Below, piece after piece: positions 45,855 through 58,701 of a DNA stretch of 64,000 bases. This DNA is from Pristionchus mayeri. Lineage: Eukaryota > Nematoda > Chromadorea > Rhabditida > Neodiplogasteridae. A program made the translations under genes and the position numbers. The notes under the pieces were generated by a model. The model made no database searches, was not told the origin of the DNA, and saw only the letters and a program-made list of their open reading frames with translations. Positions within the stretch are counted from its first letter, which is position 1. The number at the start of each line of letters is the position of its first letter. The stretch is taken from positions 21,645,087 through 21,709,086 of the forward strand of contig BTRK01000001.1 of assembly GCA_036245805.1 (NCBI GenBank), read 5' to 3'.

Positions 45855-48800
45855 GCTGAGCAGTCGTTGAAAGGGCAGGGCAGTGACGTCGTCCGACCCT
45901 CTTGTTATCACACTTTCAAGCTTTTTTCCACCCTATTTATGTCCCTTTATCCATCAATTTTACGTCACATTTCGCTTGTTATCTGTTTTCTTTCTTTCTC
46001 CGGTTCTAGCACCATTTATCGCCTTTTCCTTCGAAGAATATCGATTATAGAGTGATTGGGAGATAAATAAAGTATCATTGTTGTCTCGAGTTGATGGATG
46101 CTGCCCTGGCCAAGGGGAATAGAGTGGATACTATCACTCACCCATCGAACATGCCTACCCTATCCCTTAGCCCCCTCTCTTCCTTCCCTCGTTCGCACTT
46201 TTCGATTCAATCTAGTGCTTTCTTTCCTCCATTCGAATCTCCTTCCCCATTAATCTTGCTCGTTCGTTGTCTAACGATGAGGAGGGCGCAATAGTCTATT
46301 TGCCTGCTGCAGATTCCGCCTAGGTTGCTGCAGTTTCTTCCGGTGGAAGGACGACGCTGACGTCATCGGAGGAGCCCTGAGGGGTGAGAAACGGGGAGGA
46401 GGAAGGCTGTACCACTCCCCTCCCCCTCCCCCCTCTTCCCAGCTCCCCCCCTCTTCACCCAGTGACTTGCACTTTGGGGAGAGGAGGGGAGGGGGGAAGA
46501 GAAGAGGAAGGAAGCATGGTGAGAGAGAAGAGAATCGCCCCCTTTTGAATGGGAACTGAAGGAGGGAATGAGAACACCCGTAGAAGGGAGGATGGTCCAA
46601 TTATGAGAAGAAGGGGAATGATCAGGAAGAATAATCTGAGTGGGAATCAGTGAGAGTGTAAACAGTGAAGATGCGAGCCGCTTCTCATTCCTTTCCCAGA
46701 CAGTCTGACGTGTCCCTCGTCTTCTCAATGGAGTCGAATCTCTCTCTCCCTCTTCTCCTTCTCCCTCCCCACTCCCCTCTCTTTTCTGCACTTTCCATGC
46801 ACTTTTGCACTTCCACCCTTCTATTTCGTCCATCTCCTTCATTGGATGGTCCTTCGTCTCTTCTATGGCCTCTCCTCTCTCCTCTTCTGATCATCCAGTC
46901 GCCATTTCGCCCTTTCTTCTGCAGTTTTTTGTACTTGGCTCTTCCTTTCAGCTTTAAGTGCGATAACGCTAAAATAAACGCAAATCTGGAATATTTATGA
47001 ATTCTTCGCTCATCTCAACGACCAGTTCTCATTTTCTTGATTTTGTCTAGGGTAGATGGAATACACAAAAATCCTATCTACTGCTAGTGGCCCACTGTTG
47101 AGAGTCTCCTTCGTAGCTCATTCAAACGGGAAGCGTAATGATAATCTGCATAGCTTTCAATTTTGGAATTCTTCTAATGATGTTCGTAGGATTGGCTCTG
47201 ACTTTTCATAATTGCAAGAGGAGTCTAATTTTATATTTTTGCATTCCAATTTTTCTCAAAAATTCTGTAGTTGTGAAACTGGCTCATAATTATCATCTGA
47301 TACTGAACATTTATTCTTGCTGATTTGAACCACTCAACACTTGGGATCTGTTTGATCTCTTCCCTACGACAACCCCGCCTTCCCTTCTTTTCCCACCCCG
47401 GTGTCCCCTCCTCATCTTCCCCCCCCTCTCCTCTTACCTCTGCCCTCAGGCACTGTTCAGATGCTCTTCCCTCTCTAGTTTGATCGTAGTTCACTGCACT
47501 GGAAGGGAAAAGTACCGTGCACTCTGGACACTCCGTGTCTCTCTTCAAAGAGAGAGGAATGGAGCAAGTTGCACTTTGGGGTGGCACCCCCTCCCTCCTC
47601 TCCCTTCCCCCTCCCCCCTCTCTCTCCCCCTCTATCTCTACATAGATGCTGCACTCTCTGATACAGACTGGCACTTCTTCGTAACCTTCTAAATATCCCC
47701 GCCCCTTCGTCGTATTCCACAGCATTCGCTCACTTCCCTCCATCCTCTGACCTCCTCCTCCCATCCCTTCCCATCCCTTCCCCCCCCCTTCCCCTCTTCC
47801 TTCATCCACTATCGCCAGTTCTTCTTCTCAACTTCTCCATGGAGATTCCCATCCAGCGACGTCCTTCTGCAACTGCTCATAACTGCCCCTCCCCCCCCCC
47901 CCCCCTCTGAACCCCTTCCCTTCTGCTCTCTTCCATTGGTCATTCGCCCTCTCCCATCCATCTACCGTATCCTCTCTCTTCTCTCTCTAAACTGGAATGC
48001 CCCTAGGCGGTCTTCCAATGGTCTTTGTTCGTTTCTTCGTCCTTCTCATTCGAACGTTTCTTCTCTCACTCAAGGTTCGTTTCCCTCTTTCTTCCAATTA
48101 CCACTCTGCACTTTTCGAAACGACCAGAAAGAATCTGAGGACACTACCTCATATTTTGGAAACTTTCTTCAAAATGGTTCTGATACTTTCGTTTTGATTA
48201 TCATGAAGTGCACGAGTGTCCATGCAACCTTCTGTCCATCCCTCACCTTCTTAATCTCTATCACTTTTCGATCACCTCCCCTTCCATTCTCTCTTCTCCC
48301 CCCACTAGTTTCATAGTGCATCGATCCTCATTCAGAGGACGAAAGAAAGAGTGGGAGAAACCCTGCCCTCTCTCTCCCCCTTCTCTCCCCCTCCTCTCCC
48401 CCCTTCCTCCCTCTTCTCCCGTTTTCTGCACTTTTCTACTAGATGCCAGCCCGTACCACCACGTTTCGCAGAGCATCTGTCCTATCCCCCTCACCCTCCC
48501 CCCTCCCTCCCCTCCTTCTCCAGTCTAGAATTCGACGATGGGTGGAGAGAGTTAGTGTTGACTCCTCCATCTCCATAGATATCTTCCCTTCCCATTACAT
48601 AGTCTACTACCATATCCCCTCTCACTTCCCTCCACTTGGGTACCACACACTCGTTAGATAAGGTGCTTCCTCCTCCTACCGTATCCCCCCGTAGGGAGTG
48701 AGGATTCCCTATCTTCCCACTCTAATGGAGGGAGTGAAGGCCGTTCCAACCCATCAGAGGTCATTCCGCTTTTTTCGAATTCGAGCTGTTAGTCATTGAG

Positions 48801-50821
48801 TGGATAGGGGAGGGGAGTGGGAGAGAGAGAGAGAGGGGAGGAGGAGAGGGGGAGGAGAGGGGGGGGAGGGAGATGGATGAACGACGATGAAACGGCGGGA
48901 GAGGGGCTACGACAAAAAGCGTAGCGCCCTTCCCCTTCTCTTCCTTCCATTTCGCACGTACGCATTCATCTATCGATTGGATAGGCAATGGCAAGGCGAA
49001 CGATCGATTTCCACTACCATACGGTAGCATGGGTGAGAGGAGATTGGATCAAGAGGAAGACCTGTGGGTGATGATTTATTTTTTGATACGCCATGGTTTC
49101 ATATGGAATTGGAGATCTTATAGAAATTACCTTCACTACTGCATGCAATCGATAAATAGTAGTGGGTATACGGTAATGGACACTAGTCTCAACGCGTTCC
49201 CCTCTTCCTAGACGTTGTCCTTCTCGTTCCCTCTGGCCCTCTCTCGATTCCATCCGTTCACTGGCTCATTTCTCTCTCTGCACTCTCTCTATTTCACACA
49301 CTCTCTAGTCGGGGCGCACTCTCAATCGATGGCTGCGGTGCCGTCCAAAAAACGACTGTGGGGAGGAGCCTGGAGGGCGGGAGGAGCGAAGAGAGAGCGG
49401 GAGGAGGAGGAGAGTGGGAGAGAGATAGAGGGAGAGGAGGACGAAGGGGGAGGAGAGGAAGAGGAAGACTCAATCCCGCTGCTACCATTCATCCCGAGCT
49501 ACCTCCTCCTCCTCCTCTCCTCTCCAACTGTACTCCTCTTTGGCTACTGTACTCGACGAAGCAGTCTACCGTATTCCCACGAGCCACTGACCACTGCCAA
49601 TGGCGTAAACAAGTATCGTACTGCTCCTCTCGCCTCCCTTCTTCTATCCCTCTCTTCCTCTTCCTCTTTCTCTCTCTATCCCCTCCTGTTATTGCAAATC
49701 TCTCCATAGGCGGAGTCTCTCTTCTAGGAAGTACAAACTCCGCCCCTTCTTAATCCCTCCTTTCTATCAGTCCTTCTATAATCAGTCGTCCTTCCATCAT
49801 CTCCACCTTCTATCCACCCTCCTTCCCTTCTTCTCAAATCCCTCAACGTATACTTCATCCACCATCCCTCTCTCCTCTCCTCTTCTCTCAACCCCTCTCC
49901 ACCCTCTCTCAAACCAATCGATAACCACAGTAGAGGTAGTATAGAATGTTGCGATGCCCTCTTGGGATTCATTCGCACATTCCTCCTGCCTCCCCTGTGA
50001 CGATGAAGAGAGAGAGAGAACCCCTTACCCATCTACCGTACCCATCCTTCGGTATCCCTGTTGCTCACACCGTACACATGCTCGTCTTCTGCTGATGCAG
50101 TAAGTCTGTTAATTTTCATTTCAATTATGATAAATCTTATTCAAAGCACACGAGTAGGAAGTATTCTTGATTGTATTCCGTGAAGATGGAGTAGTCTCCA
50201 TCTCCCTCTTCTTCTCTATTCTTCGACCATCCGAAAGGGCAGAGATGCTCTAACAATGAGAGATAGACCTCATTGCAGACTACCCTTCTCTCCCTTCCAT
50301 TCATCCAAGGATGACACTCGGTGGATCGATAGAGAGAGAAGAGACAGAGGAAGTAGATTAGTGATAAAGACTCACAGAAAGTGCAGACTTCCACAAAAAA
50401 AGAAGCAGGGAAGAGATGGAGAAGAGGGGAGAGAACTACTATAGTCAATAGAGATGGGGAATAGCATCAACCAAAATATAATGAAGAAGCAGACATAAAG
50501 GAGTCGTCTGAGGGCAGATCAATGGATGGATGGATACGGTAGATGTAGAGAGGAAGAACATTTATCATACTACAACTACAATCTACGAAGAAATTCTTGT
50601 GATTGCAATCAATAACTTTAGCTTCTAAAACTCATTTCATGGTTGTATTGATGGAACCTAAACATTGATAAAAAAATAGATGAAAACATGCTAACACCCT
50701 GAGGTCTCGAACAATGAAAGATGAAAAGGAAAGAAAGGAATTAATCTAAGTGCAATCTGGTCAACGCTTAAAACATAAGGGCATAACAAACAACGTTCAC
50801 AGCACGATTATCGATTAGTTG
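45855..50821. other. 5-kb gene-poor region, pyrimidine-rich on the + strand
   Basis: No exon with recognisable similarity was found. C/T-rich runs on + (46.7-50 kb) give many Pro/Ser/Leu frames on + and Arg/Glu/Gly frames on -, which I treat as composition artefacts. Scattered tacggta/taccgta heptamers occur. Runs of C near 47888-47906 could be unstable. Confidence 0.45.
46066..46071 (+). terminator. Likely polyadenylation signal of FARS
   Basis: AATAAA about 210 bp after the FARS stop codon and the first canonical hexamer in a plausible position. Confidence 0.55.
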
Positions 50822-52671
50822 CTAATAGGAGTAGGGAATGACATCGAGCCAGAGACCTCCCACCTTGACTCGACTGTGACAGAGTGCCGCCCTCGCCTGC
50901 AACAATCTCTCCTCTCCTTCTATCAATCGATATCTCCATCTTCCCTACCGTACCTGTTCCGTCTCCTTGAACTGGATGACTGTCTGGAGGTGGTTCTCGT
51001 TATCGAAGGCCTCCACGTCACCGAATCTGATAAATAGAGAATTCAGTTAATACAGAACTGTCATGATTGTAATCTCTTTTCAGTGTCCTCTTTCCTAACG
51101 GTGAAGAATTGTTGTAAAGAAGAGGATGATCATCAAGTTCTACCCTTCTATCTGTTTCCTTCGATCGATGGATGAGCACTTGCATGTCAGTGTTCTGCAA
51201 TGGATCCCTCTCCATCCGTCTCTCCCTCTCCACTCACTGCGAAGGGGGCGAAACTTGTATTGGGTCGTGCTTCCTCTGCTAGCACCTGCAGACTCTTGAA
51301 GTGGGGCGACTCATCGATGGCCCGTTGTGCCTACAATCACTCCCTCCCCCTCTCCCCTTCTTCTCCCTTCTCCATCATCCACACTCACGTCCTGATATCT
51401 CCCGAAGGTCACCTTGATCGTCCCGTGTTTCGCCAACGACACTCGACGAACGATCGGCCCGTACCTTCTGAGAAAGAGAAAGAATAACCTTCCTTTTAAC
51501 TAATTCGAGTCTAGGAATACGATCTTGAGCAAATCACTATCCAAAGGAAACTGGATTCGCATGTATGAGGAAATGAATCGAAGAGTGTTGAATACCTCTG
51601 GATATAGGGTATCAGCTGATTTATATCGATCATTGTTCTGGTCAAACTCTTGAAAACTACGTCGAATGACGGCTGTAATTAACATTTGAATAGTGCAATA
51701 TACGTGGGATGGATGGACAGCTGACCGAGATGAGCACTCGCTCGCCACTCTTATGGCCCATTCATAGTCGACAAAAGCTGAGGGGTCACTCTCTTCATTT
51801 CCCGAACTCTCTCACCGGTCGACCGGTCGAGAGAGTTCGGGAAATGAAGAGTGACCCCTCAGCTTTTTCGACTATGAAACCAGCATTACCCACTCTCAGG
51901 TATCCCTCCTTCAGTATCGCCGAGATCTAAAATCATACATTACTCTCTCACTACCGTACACCCTCCCAACCACAACAGGATCGGTAACACCGATAATCCT
52001 GAAGTTCCGATCCTTCATCTCGTACGGAATCATGTGTACGTCGTCGAATTGACTGTAATGAACGGCATCGGTCCCATCTGGACTGGCACGATCACGTACT
52101 GGACGAAGGAGAGCTGTCCGCCCATCGACTGCATCATTAGCAACTGACCAGCCACTTGAGGCATCATCGGCATCTGGGCAGCACCCACTTGTGATACCTG
52201 GGCACCCATCGGGAGCATCTGAGCACCCATTTGGGGCACCTGGGCACCCATCGGGAGCGTCTGGGCACACATTGGAGGCATCATTTGCATCTGATTGAAC
52301 ATTGGAGGCATCATGTGCATCTGTCCTTCCATCGGGGCAGGACCACCCTGAATCGGGTTGAATTGCATCCCACCCATCTGCTGAAACGGATTCTGCAATA
52401 CAACTACAATTTATTTATACAATTAACGAAACTGAACGAGATACATGGGGAAATTGGGCAGCATCTGAGGGACGGCAGGAGGGCCGTTGAACTGTATTCC
52501 AGCCATTTGATTTTGTTGCATGGGAGGAAAGAATTGTTGCACCTTAAACAATAATAACATATAATTGAGAAATACAAATTTCGATGTTACCATTTGCATG
52601 TTCGGCATGAATCGAGGGGGTAATCGAGCCATTTCCCTTGGTTGTTGAGGATTGGAGTCGTTATTATTCAT
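50822..52671 (-). CDS. Met/Gln/Pro-rich RNA-binding protein with RRM-like domains
   Basis: Starts MNNNDSNPQQPREMARLPPR at 52671, then VQQFFPPMQQNQMAGIQF and a Met/Gln/Pro-rich low-complexity region with repeated MGAQV/MPPM motifs. The first RRM-like fold reads KDRNFRIIGVTDPVVISAIL, then GYLRVGNAAFVDYEWAIRVA (RNP1-like) and RRYGPIVRRVSLAKHGTIKV with TFGRYQDVQRAIDES. The second has FGDVEAFDNENHLQTVIQFK, ETEQARAALCHSRVKVGGLW, ending LDVIPYSY before TAG at 50822-50824. Beta-strand blocks of the form AFVDYE, IKVTFG and VIQFKETEQARAAL are what RRMs look like, but I cannot name an orthologue. One exon near 51140-51190 is uncertain in phase. The first RRM is split by a 103-bp intron that is itself almost entirely a palindrome. 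Confidence 0.7.
51761..51878. repeat. 118-bp palindrome forming almost a whole intron and invading the exon
   Basis: Left arm (TTCATAGTCGACAAAAGCTG…) and right arm (…CAGCTTTTTCGACTATGAA) are reverse complements with only two or three differences, centred on ACCGGTCGACCGGT (51814-51827). The inferred intron is 51778-51880 on the minus strand. About 17 bp of one arm (51761-51777) is coding sequence of the RRM exon, so the opposite arm is an inverted copy of that exon edge and of the acceptor. Confidence 0.9.
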
Positions 52672-52846
52672 TATTACTACATGAGATTATGAACTGGAAT
52701 TGACGTAACATCAAATAAATGGCGGTATTAATTTGAAAAAGAAAGCAAACATCGAAAAAAAGAGTTGAAAAGAGAAACCCGTCAACTCACGTCGCGACGA
52801 TCGATCTGGAAATCTTCCGGAGACCCAAACACACACAGTATCCATT

Positions 52847-55800
52847 TTAAACACACATGTCATACATACAGTATTCTATTGTAAATAAAAAATAAAAATA
52901 AAAATATAATCACTTACAAAGAGGTTTTTAAGTGAAATAAATCTTAGAAAAATACACGTGTAAATTTCAAAAAAACTTATCATACCGTTTCCGGAAGGTT
53001 CGGTAGTTGCGACATCAGTTCCGTTTCCACTGGTGCATCCCTGGCAGGGCTTCGTAGAACCAGTGACTGAGGTTCCGTTGTCGGTTATATCCGTAGCTGC
53101 CGAACGCTGGGTAGCACCAGTTCCATCAGTATTGCCCGATACATCCGTAGATCCAGAAGGAGAGGTGGCACCAGTTCCATCAGTATTGCCCGATACATCC
53201 GTTGTTCCAGAAGGAGAGGTGGCACCAGATACATCAGTATTGCCCGATACATCCGTAGATCCAGAAGGAGAGGTGGCACCAGATACATCAGTATTGCCCG
53301 ATACATCCGTAGATCCAGAAGGAGAGGTGGCACCAGTTCCATCAGTATTGCCCGATACATCCGTAGATCCAGAAGGAGAGGTGGCACCAGATACTTCAGT
53401 ATTGCCCGATACATCCGTAGATCCAGAAGAAGAGGTGGCACCAGATACATCAGTATTGCCCGATACATCCGTAGATCCAGAAGGAGAGGTGGCACCAGAT
53501 ACATCAGTATTGCCCGATGCATCCGTAGATCCAGAAGGAGAGGTGGCACCAGATACATCAGTATTGCTCGATACATCCGTAGATCCAGAAGGAGAGGTGG
53601 CACCAGATACATCAGTATTGCTCGATACATCCGTAGATCCAGAAGGAGACGTGGCACCAGATACATCAGTATTGCCCGATACATCCGTAGATCCAGAAGG
53701 AGAGGTGGCACCAGTTTCATCAGTATTGCCCGATACATCCGTTGCTCCAGACGGCTTCGTAGCTCCCGTGACATCAGTTCCGTTTCCATTGGTGCATCCC
53801 TGGCGGCAGGGCTTCGTAGCTCCCGTTACTGTGGTTCCGTTGTCGGTTCCATCCGTAGCTCCCGATGGCTGAGTAGCACCAGTTCCATCAGTAATTTTCG
53901 AAGGAGACGCATGAGTGATTCCAGTGACTTGGTTTCCAGGTTTGATAGTTGCTCCCTCAGTTGCGTTTCCACTGGCGCACCCCTGGCAGGGGAAGCAGAG
54001 GGAGGGATCAGTGACCATCTCGAGACACTTCTCTTCCTCCTTCGATACTTCCTCGTATCCTATGGTGGTGCAACGAACCTGATAGAATTGCGTGAAACAA
54101 CGGAATCACTGCTGCTCTACCTTAGTTCCGTTCTCCAGCTTCACTATCTGCTCGAGAGTGTGCTGGGGTGGTTGAAGATTAGCCCCGGTTTGAGAACAAC
54201 CTGAAGATGGATTGGTTATCAATGAAGCCGGATGGATGGTTACCTTGTGGTACTGGAGTAGAGATGATATGTCCATCAGGAGTGGTCACGTAGTAACAGT
54301 ACTGCACTGAGCCACTCACCAGCCAGAAGTATTGCCCGAACTTGTACTCAGCACCGAGGACTTTGCAGCCTCCTGTGAGTGAATACGGTTGATGAGGGGA
54401 TGTGATTGGTGATCTCACTCTGGGGGATCTGGACTGCTCCTCCTCCCTCGAGGGGACAGAGGAAGGCGTCGTCTCCACAGTACATCATTCCTCCCGCTGT
54501 GATCGACTTGTCGCGCATCTTACACTCTGCAGGCAACTCATCATCTCAGCAACTTCATCTCTTCCCATTGTTTTGGGCGATGATTAGATTAAGAAGAGGA
54601 GGGGGGGGGGGAATACGCACCGATGGGTTGAATGGCTCCCTCGTTGCATCGGTAGGAGGAAGTGTTGGCTGCGTCATTGAAGGAATCTCCGTGCTTGTAG
54701 ACCTTCCCGAGTGCGTGGCATTCCAGACCTCCAATCATTGCACCATTGCGAACACTTCGAACTGAACCCGTTATTGCCCGTATGGTTGCTTCTTCATTTT
54801 TATAAACTACTTTCATTTCACTGTCATCTATCAGTGGAAAAGAGGGGGGGGGGTGCATTCTGTCGTTATCCTATCACCAACTGACTCTTCTCGTCGACGG
54901 GCGTAACAGTAATATCTCCGTTGGTGGGACTCTTCGAGACGGCGTAGTTCTTCCCCGAGTAGGTCAGAATCGTGCCCGGTCCGTACAATCCTTCTCTTCC
55001 GAATTCAACGCCTATGATTAGATCATTCACCCATTCCTCCTAGAGTAATCTCACCCTTGGGGATTAGTCCGTAGCCGTATCCGACTGACTCGCACTGGTA
55101 ATACACAGTGTAGGGCTCTTTCGTCTCGGGCGCACTTCGCAGAGTACGGTAGGGCGTGTCGGGACGGGCATACTTGCCAGAGGGAAGCTTGCATCCAGCA
55201 TCTGAGATACATCGGCCATAAATGGATCGATACCGTAGGCGTACCGTTGATGGTGAGGAGAATCGTGCCAGGAGTCAGATCGAAGCAGAAGAATCTCGAA
55301 CCATCGGTATCCTTGGCCGTTCTCTCCGATCGAGACAGCTTCTGACCATCGGGTGTAATGCAACCTGTCAATTGATCTCTCTTGATCTTTCCCTCCCTTC
55401 TGTCACACCTGGTGAGACAAGAGAGAATCCCATGGAAGTGGGGAAGCAGTTGAGTCTCACTCCATACTTCGACGACTCTCCCGTGAATACATCAGCAGCA
55501 GATCCACTCACAGAGCATCCTTCAATCGATATTCCTCCCTCCATTGTCAGATCTTTGATCTACCGATTGCCTTCGTATCTCCATCTTTGCTGATTACTTC
55601 AACGACGATTTCATTCTGCACGTATTTATCTCCAATTGATCGGGGGGTCTGGCCACTTCCGCCTCCTTTTATCATTCTGAACCACCCTTTGGTCTACCGT
55701 AATCCTCTCAGAAACAGTACCTCCTGAGGATGCCGTCCTTGAGTATACACTCAATGGAGCTTCCATCTTTATAGGTCGTCTTCTCACCAACCTTGAGCAC

Positions 55801-56680
55801 TTTACCCTCATCGTCGATACACTCTGTGAGGGTACGGTATATCGATTGAGTATCGATCGATGCTCACCCAATCTCTCGAGGTAGATCACGCCATCGTCGG
55901 ACTTCTTGCATATCATACGGTAACTGAGATGGGAGTCGATTGTCTGGCCGATGTCGGTGTACAAATCAGTTTTGTTCGGGAGACGGAACTGGCAGGCTGA
56001 AGGTGTTACGGTAAGTTCAAGTTGTGAGATGCACTGGTACCAGTGATCTTCCACTGTCCTCCCTTGCACGTGTACTGGTATCCATCTCTGATCTCCTGTG
56101 CTCCTTCCTTATCGCAGGAGATCGCCACGGATTGGGCTGAATTATTGATTAAGTCTCCGTCGAGTACTCTGATACTCACAGAGGGTCAGTCTCCATGTTT
56201 TGCCCTCTTTCTTGCACACGAAGTAATTTCCGTTCTTTGAGAAAGTATCTCCTGAGGAGTATACCTTCGAGCCGTCAGTGCATCCTGAATAGGAAGTTGA
56301 TCTTTGATCTCTCTCTTCTGCCATACCAGAACAAGTGCTGGAGAAGTTGGCACAGCTGCACCTGTATCCAACACCAAAGGAGGTATTCTTCTCGAAGTAG
56401 ACCGTCCACGACGCGCCCATTTGGATGACATCTCCTCCTCCGTTGCGAGAGTTGCAACCTGAAAGAATACGGTAGACGTAGTTCGCCTGAAATAGATCTA
56501 CCGTAGAATTTAGTCTGTCCTGAGGCATCTTTCTGTAAGTAGAAGATGCCCGGGTTTCTTGGATCGGGGTATGGAGCTCCTGCAACGTCCATCTATTGGG
56601 GAATCAAGGATTGGCGCTGAACCTGCTCCATTTGCGAATGCTATAGAAAGAAGGATGAAAGATCCAAGACACCCAAGCAT
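52847..56680 (-). CDS. Secreted multi-module Cys-rich protein with mucin-like tandem repeat
   Basis: Start at 56680: MLGCLGSFILLSIAFANGAG is a signal peptide. After NPGIFYLQKDASGQTKFYG, a chain of about eight or more modules of 40-50 residues follows, each with two or more Cys, a Gly-rich turn and aromatics. Examples are GCTDGSKVYSSGDTFSKNGN followed by YFVCKKEGKTWRLTLC, KVLGAEYKFGQYFWLVSGSV, and ECHALGKVYKHGDSFNDAAN. The C-x-G-x-x-Y/F-x-x-G-x-x-(F/W)…Y-x-C spacing recalls the nematode MIG-18-like fibronectin type I modules (my inference). A Ser/Thr-rich region of 12 copies of an 18-residue repeat follows, bracketed by two KPC-(R)QGC-(T)NGNGTDV-type segments. The 3' end is uncertain: a last short exon ending at 52847 is a guess. 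Expected extracellular or surface-coat location. Confidence 0.7.
53105..53752 (-). repeat. 54-bp coding minisatellite, 12 units
   Basis: Each unit encodes 18 residues of the form SGSTDVSGNTDVSGATSP. Variants occur at a few positions (VS/GT/ET in the second half, S or G at the NT site). All units stay in frame, and most differences are single bases. This implies recent expansion under a coding constraint. The unit lacks stops in other frames too, which creates large false frames. Confidence 0.95.
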
Positions 56681-57422
56681 CCTGAAAAGTAAGAGAGATC
56701 CATAGGAAAAATCAGAGAGAACAAAAATTGAAGAAGAATGAAGGGCGGAGAAACAATTGATGTAGCTCCGCGAGTTGCTCTCTCTTTTATATTCAATTCT
56801 GTTATGGTCCATTCTAATTTAATGACTTCTGAAGGCGTTTATGCTCCATGGCGCGCTTCTCTGCTCTTTATTCAATATTGCATCCGGAACGAACGTTAGT
56901 AGATCACTGTGATTGTTGCTTCGGATTCAAATGAAAACATTAAAAAAATCATTCATGGTATACCCTGGGTATCATGCAAAATTAAGATTTATTTTTCAGA
57001 TAAGAGAAACTCATCACGGAACAATATTTTATTATTGTTCATTGTGCAGGAAGCCTCAAATGCATTTTTATTTACATTTATTTATATTCTTCCTAACGTA
57101 CACTAACAATAATTAAAGCATATAATTAATTTAAACCAAATTACATAAATTTTTAAACTCGCGTCACGACATTTCATACACCAATGACATTTGACGGCTG
57201 CATACGCGGAAGCGAGAGTGGCCGGGCCGGCTTCCCAGTCTATTCGGTTGTCGTGCTTGTCTCTTCATTTCTTCATTGCGAAGTTGCATCTACTGTGTAT
57301 TTTATGTTTCGTTCGCTTAGCCTAAATATATTTCTTGATCTTCATTACTAGTTGGTGTTTATTAGGCCTAATTATATATATATATAATTTCTTATACTGA
57401 TAAATCCATATTTATTACAGGG
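56681..57422. promoter_or_regulatory. Divergent promoter region between the mucin-like gene and the MIG-2-like gene
   Basis: About 740 bases with no exon recognised. It serves as upstream DNA for both genes. At its right edge 'ttattacag' lies two bases before the GTPase ATG, a candidate spliced-leader acceptor. Confidence 0.45.
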
Positions 57423-58701
57423 ATGTCATTGCCTTCAAGGCAAATAAAGTGTGTCATAGTAGGCGATGGAACTGTGGGAAAGACGTGCATGCTTATATCA
57501 TACACGACCGACTCATTCCCTGTCAAGTATGTACCTACCGTGTGAGTGAACTTCTCTATTGTTTTTTTTGTTATTTGCTAATATTCCTTTATACTCCATA
57601 AAAAAAGTTTGCAGATTCGACAATTACTCAGCACAGATGACAGTAGACGAGAGCACAGTTAACCTCGGCTTGTGGGATACGGCTGGCCAGGTTCGCATTC
57701 TTTTTCTCTGAATTCACTCCCATGACTCACTCGCATTTGCTGACTCATTGAACACTGTTCTCCGCGGAATGTTTCTGAACCTTAGCGAGCATAGAAGCAA
57801 TGCTTTGGCCTTTGAAATATAATAATTCAACGTTGAGAAATCCATGGACACAATGAATGAGTCACTAGTTAAGGCGCTTATTATCGCCCTTCCCTGTCTG
57901 AAGTGTGAGAGTAAGAGTGGTATTTGTTGCAGGAGGATTACGACCGACTCCGTCCTTTGTCCTACCCTCAAACGGACGTGTTTATCCTCTGCTTCTCGGT
58001 CGTTTCTCCCGTCTCCTTCGACAACATCGTCTCCAAATGGGTTCCTGAGATCCGACAGCACTGCCCCGATGCGCCCATCATTCTCGTTGGTATGTCTATT
58101 CCTCACATCTTTAGTCTGATTCATCGACATACGTGTACATATATATATTTATAATTGCTAAATTATAATTGTTTTAGCATGTGAATGATAATTGTAAGGA
58201 GTACTGAAATAGTAAGTACTTGTAATTTCAGGTACGAAGCTCGATTTGAGAGATGACTCGACCACAATTGCTGCATTGGCGAATGAGGGAAGAGGACCCG
58301 TTACCAAGTAAAGCTTATCTCATCTTTATTCATTTGCTTATCTGCGATTTTGTTCTCATTCTGACAGCATAGCTGTGAGAGCAGTGCCTAATTTAGAATG
58401 GGAGAGCTAGTAGTTAATTTTGTTATTTTTGCAGGCAGCAAGGTCAAAAAATGGCGCAGCGGATCAAGGCTGTGAAGTACGTCGAGTGTTCAGCTCTCAC
58501 TCAACTCGGACTCAAACAGGTCTCCATTTCCTATTTCCTTCCTTAAATGCAGCAATTAACAATTCTCTCAGTTATCGTCTGTGAGAATGCGCATTGATGA
58601 GAGGCATGATGGGGTACCATCGTATTCAGGTATTCCAAGATGCAGTCCGAGCTGTGATGAATCCGAAGCCAATCAAGAAGAAGAAGTGTACGATACTCTA
58701 A
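57423..58701 (+). CDS. mig-2: Rho-family GTPase, MIG-2/Rac-like
   Basis: Membrane-associated switch for actin and cell migration. Starts [20 protein letters not shown] (P-loop GDGTVGKT), effector region [13 protein letters not shown], switch [22 protein letters not shown], guanine-specificity GTKLDLRDD, and [14 protein letters not shown]. The tail is a lysine run ending in the CAAX box CTIL, whose terminal Leu predicts geranylgeranylation. Length, about 195 residues, is normal. The opening, the [10 protein letters not shown] block and ECSALTQ-GL are closer to nematode MIG-2 than to canonical Rac or Cdc42 as I know them; the orthology is an inference. The conserved Gly12/Gln61 equivalents are wild type. 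TAA is at 58699-58701. Confidence 0.92.

Noticed and set aside
46271..50032. Pro/Ser-rich and Arg/Gly-rich frames of 100-190 residues
   Set aside because: Low-complexity pyrimidine tracts explain them. No exon junctions or conserved residues support coding.
51709..51930. + strand frame through the palindrome region
   Set aside because: It is antisense to the RRM exons and is created by the palindrome mirroring coding sequence.
53033..53872. 279-residue open frame on + and a 234-residue second frame on - across the repeat
   Set aside because: Both are by-products of a stop-free 54-bp unit. Only the minus frame that continues into the Cys-rich exons makes sense.
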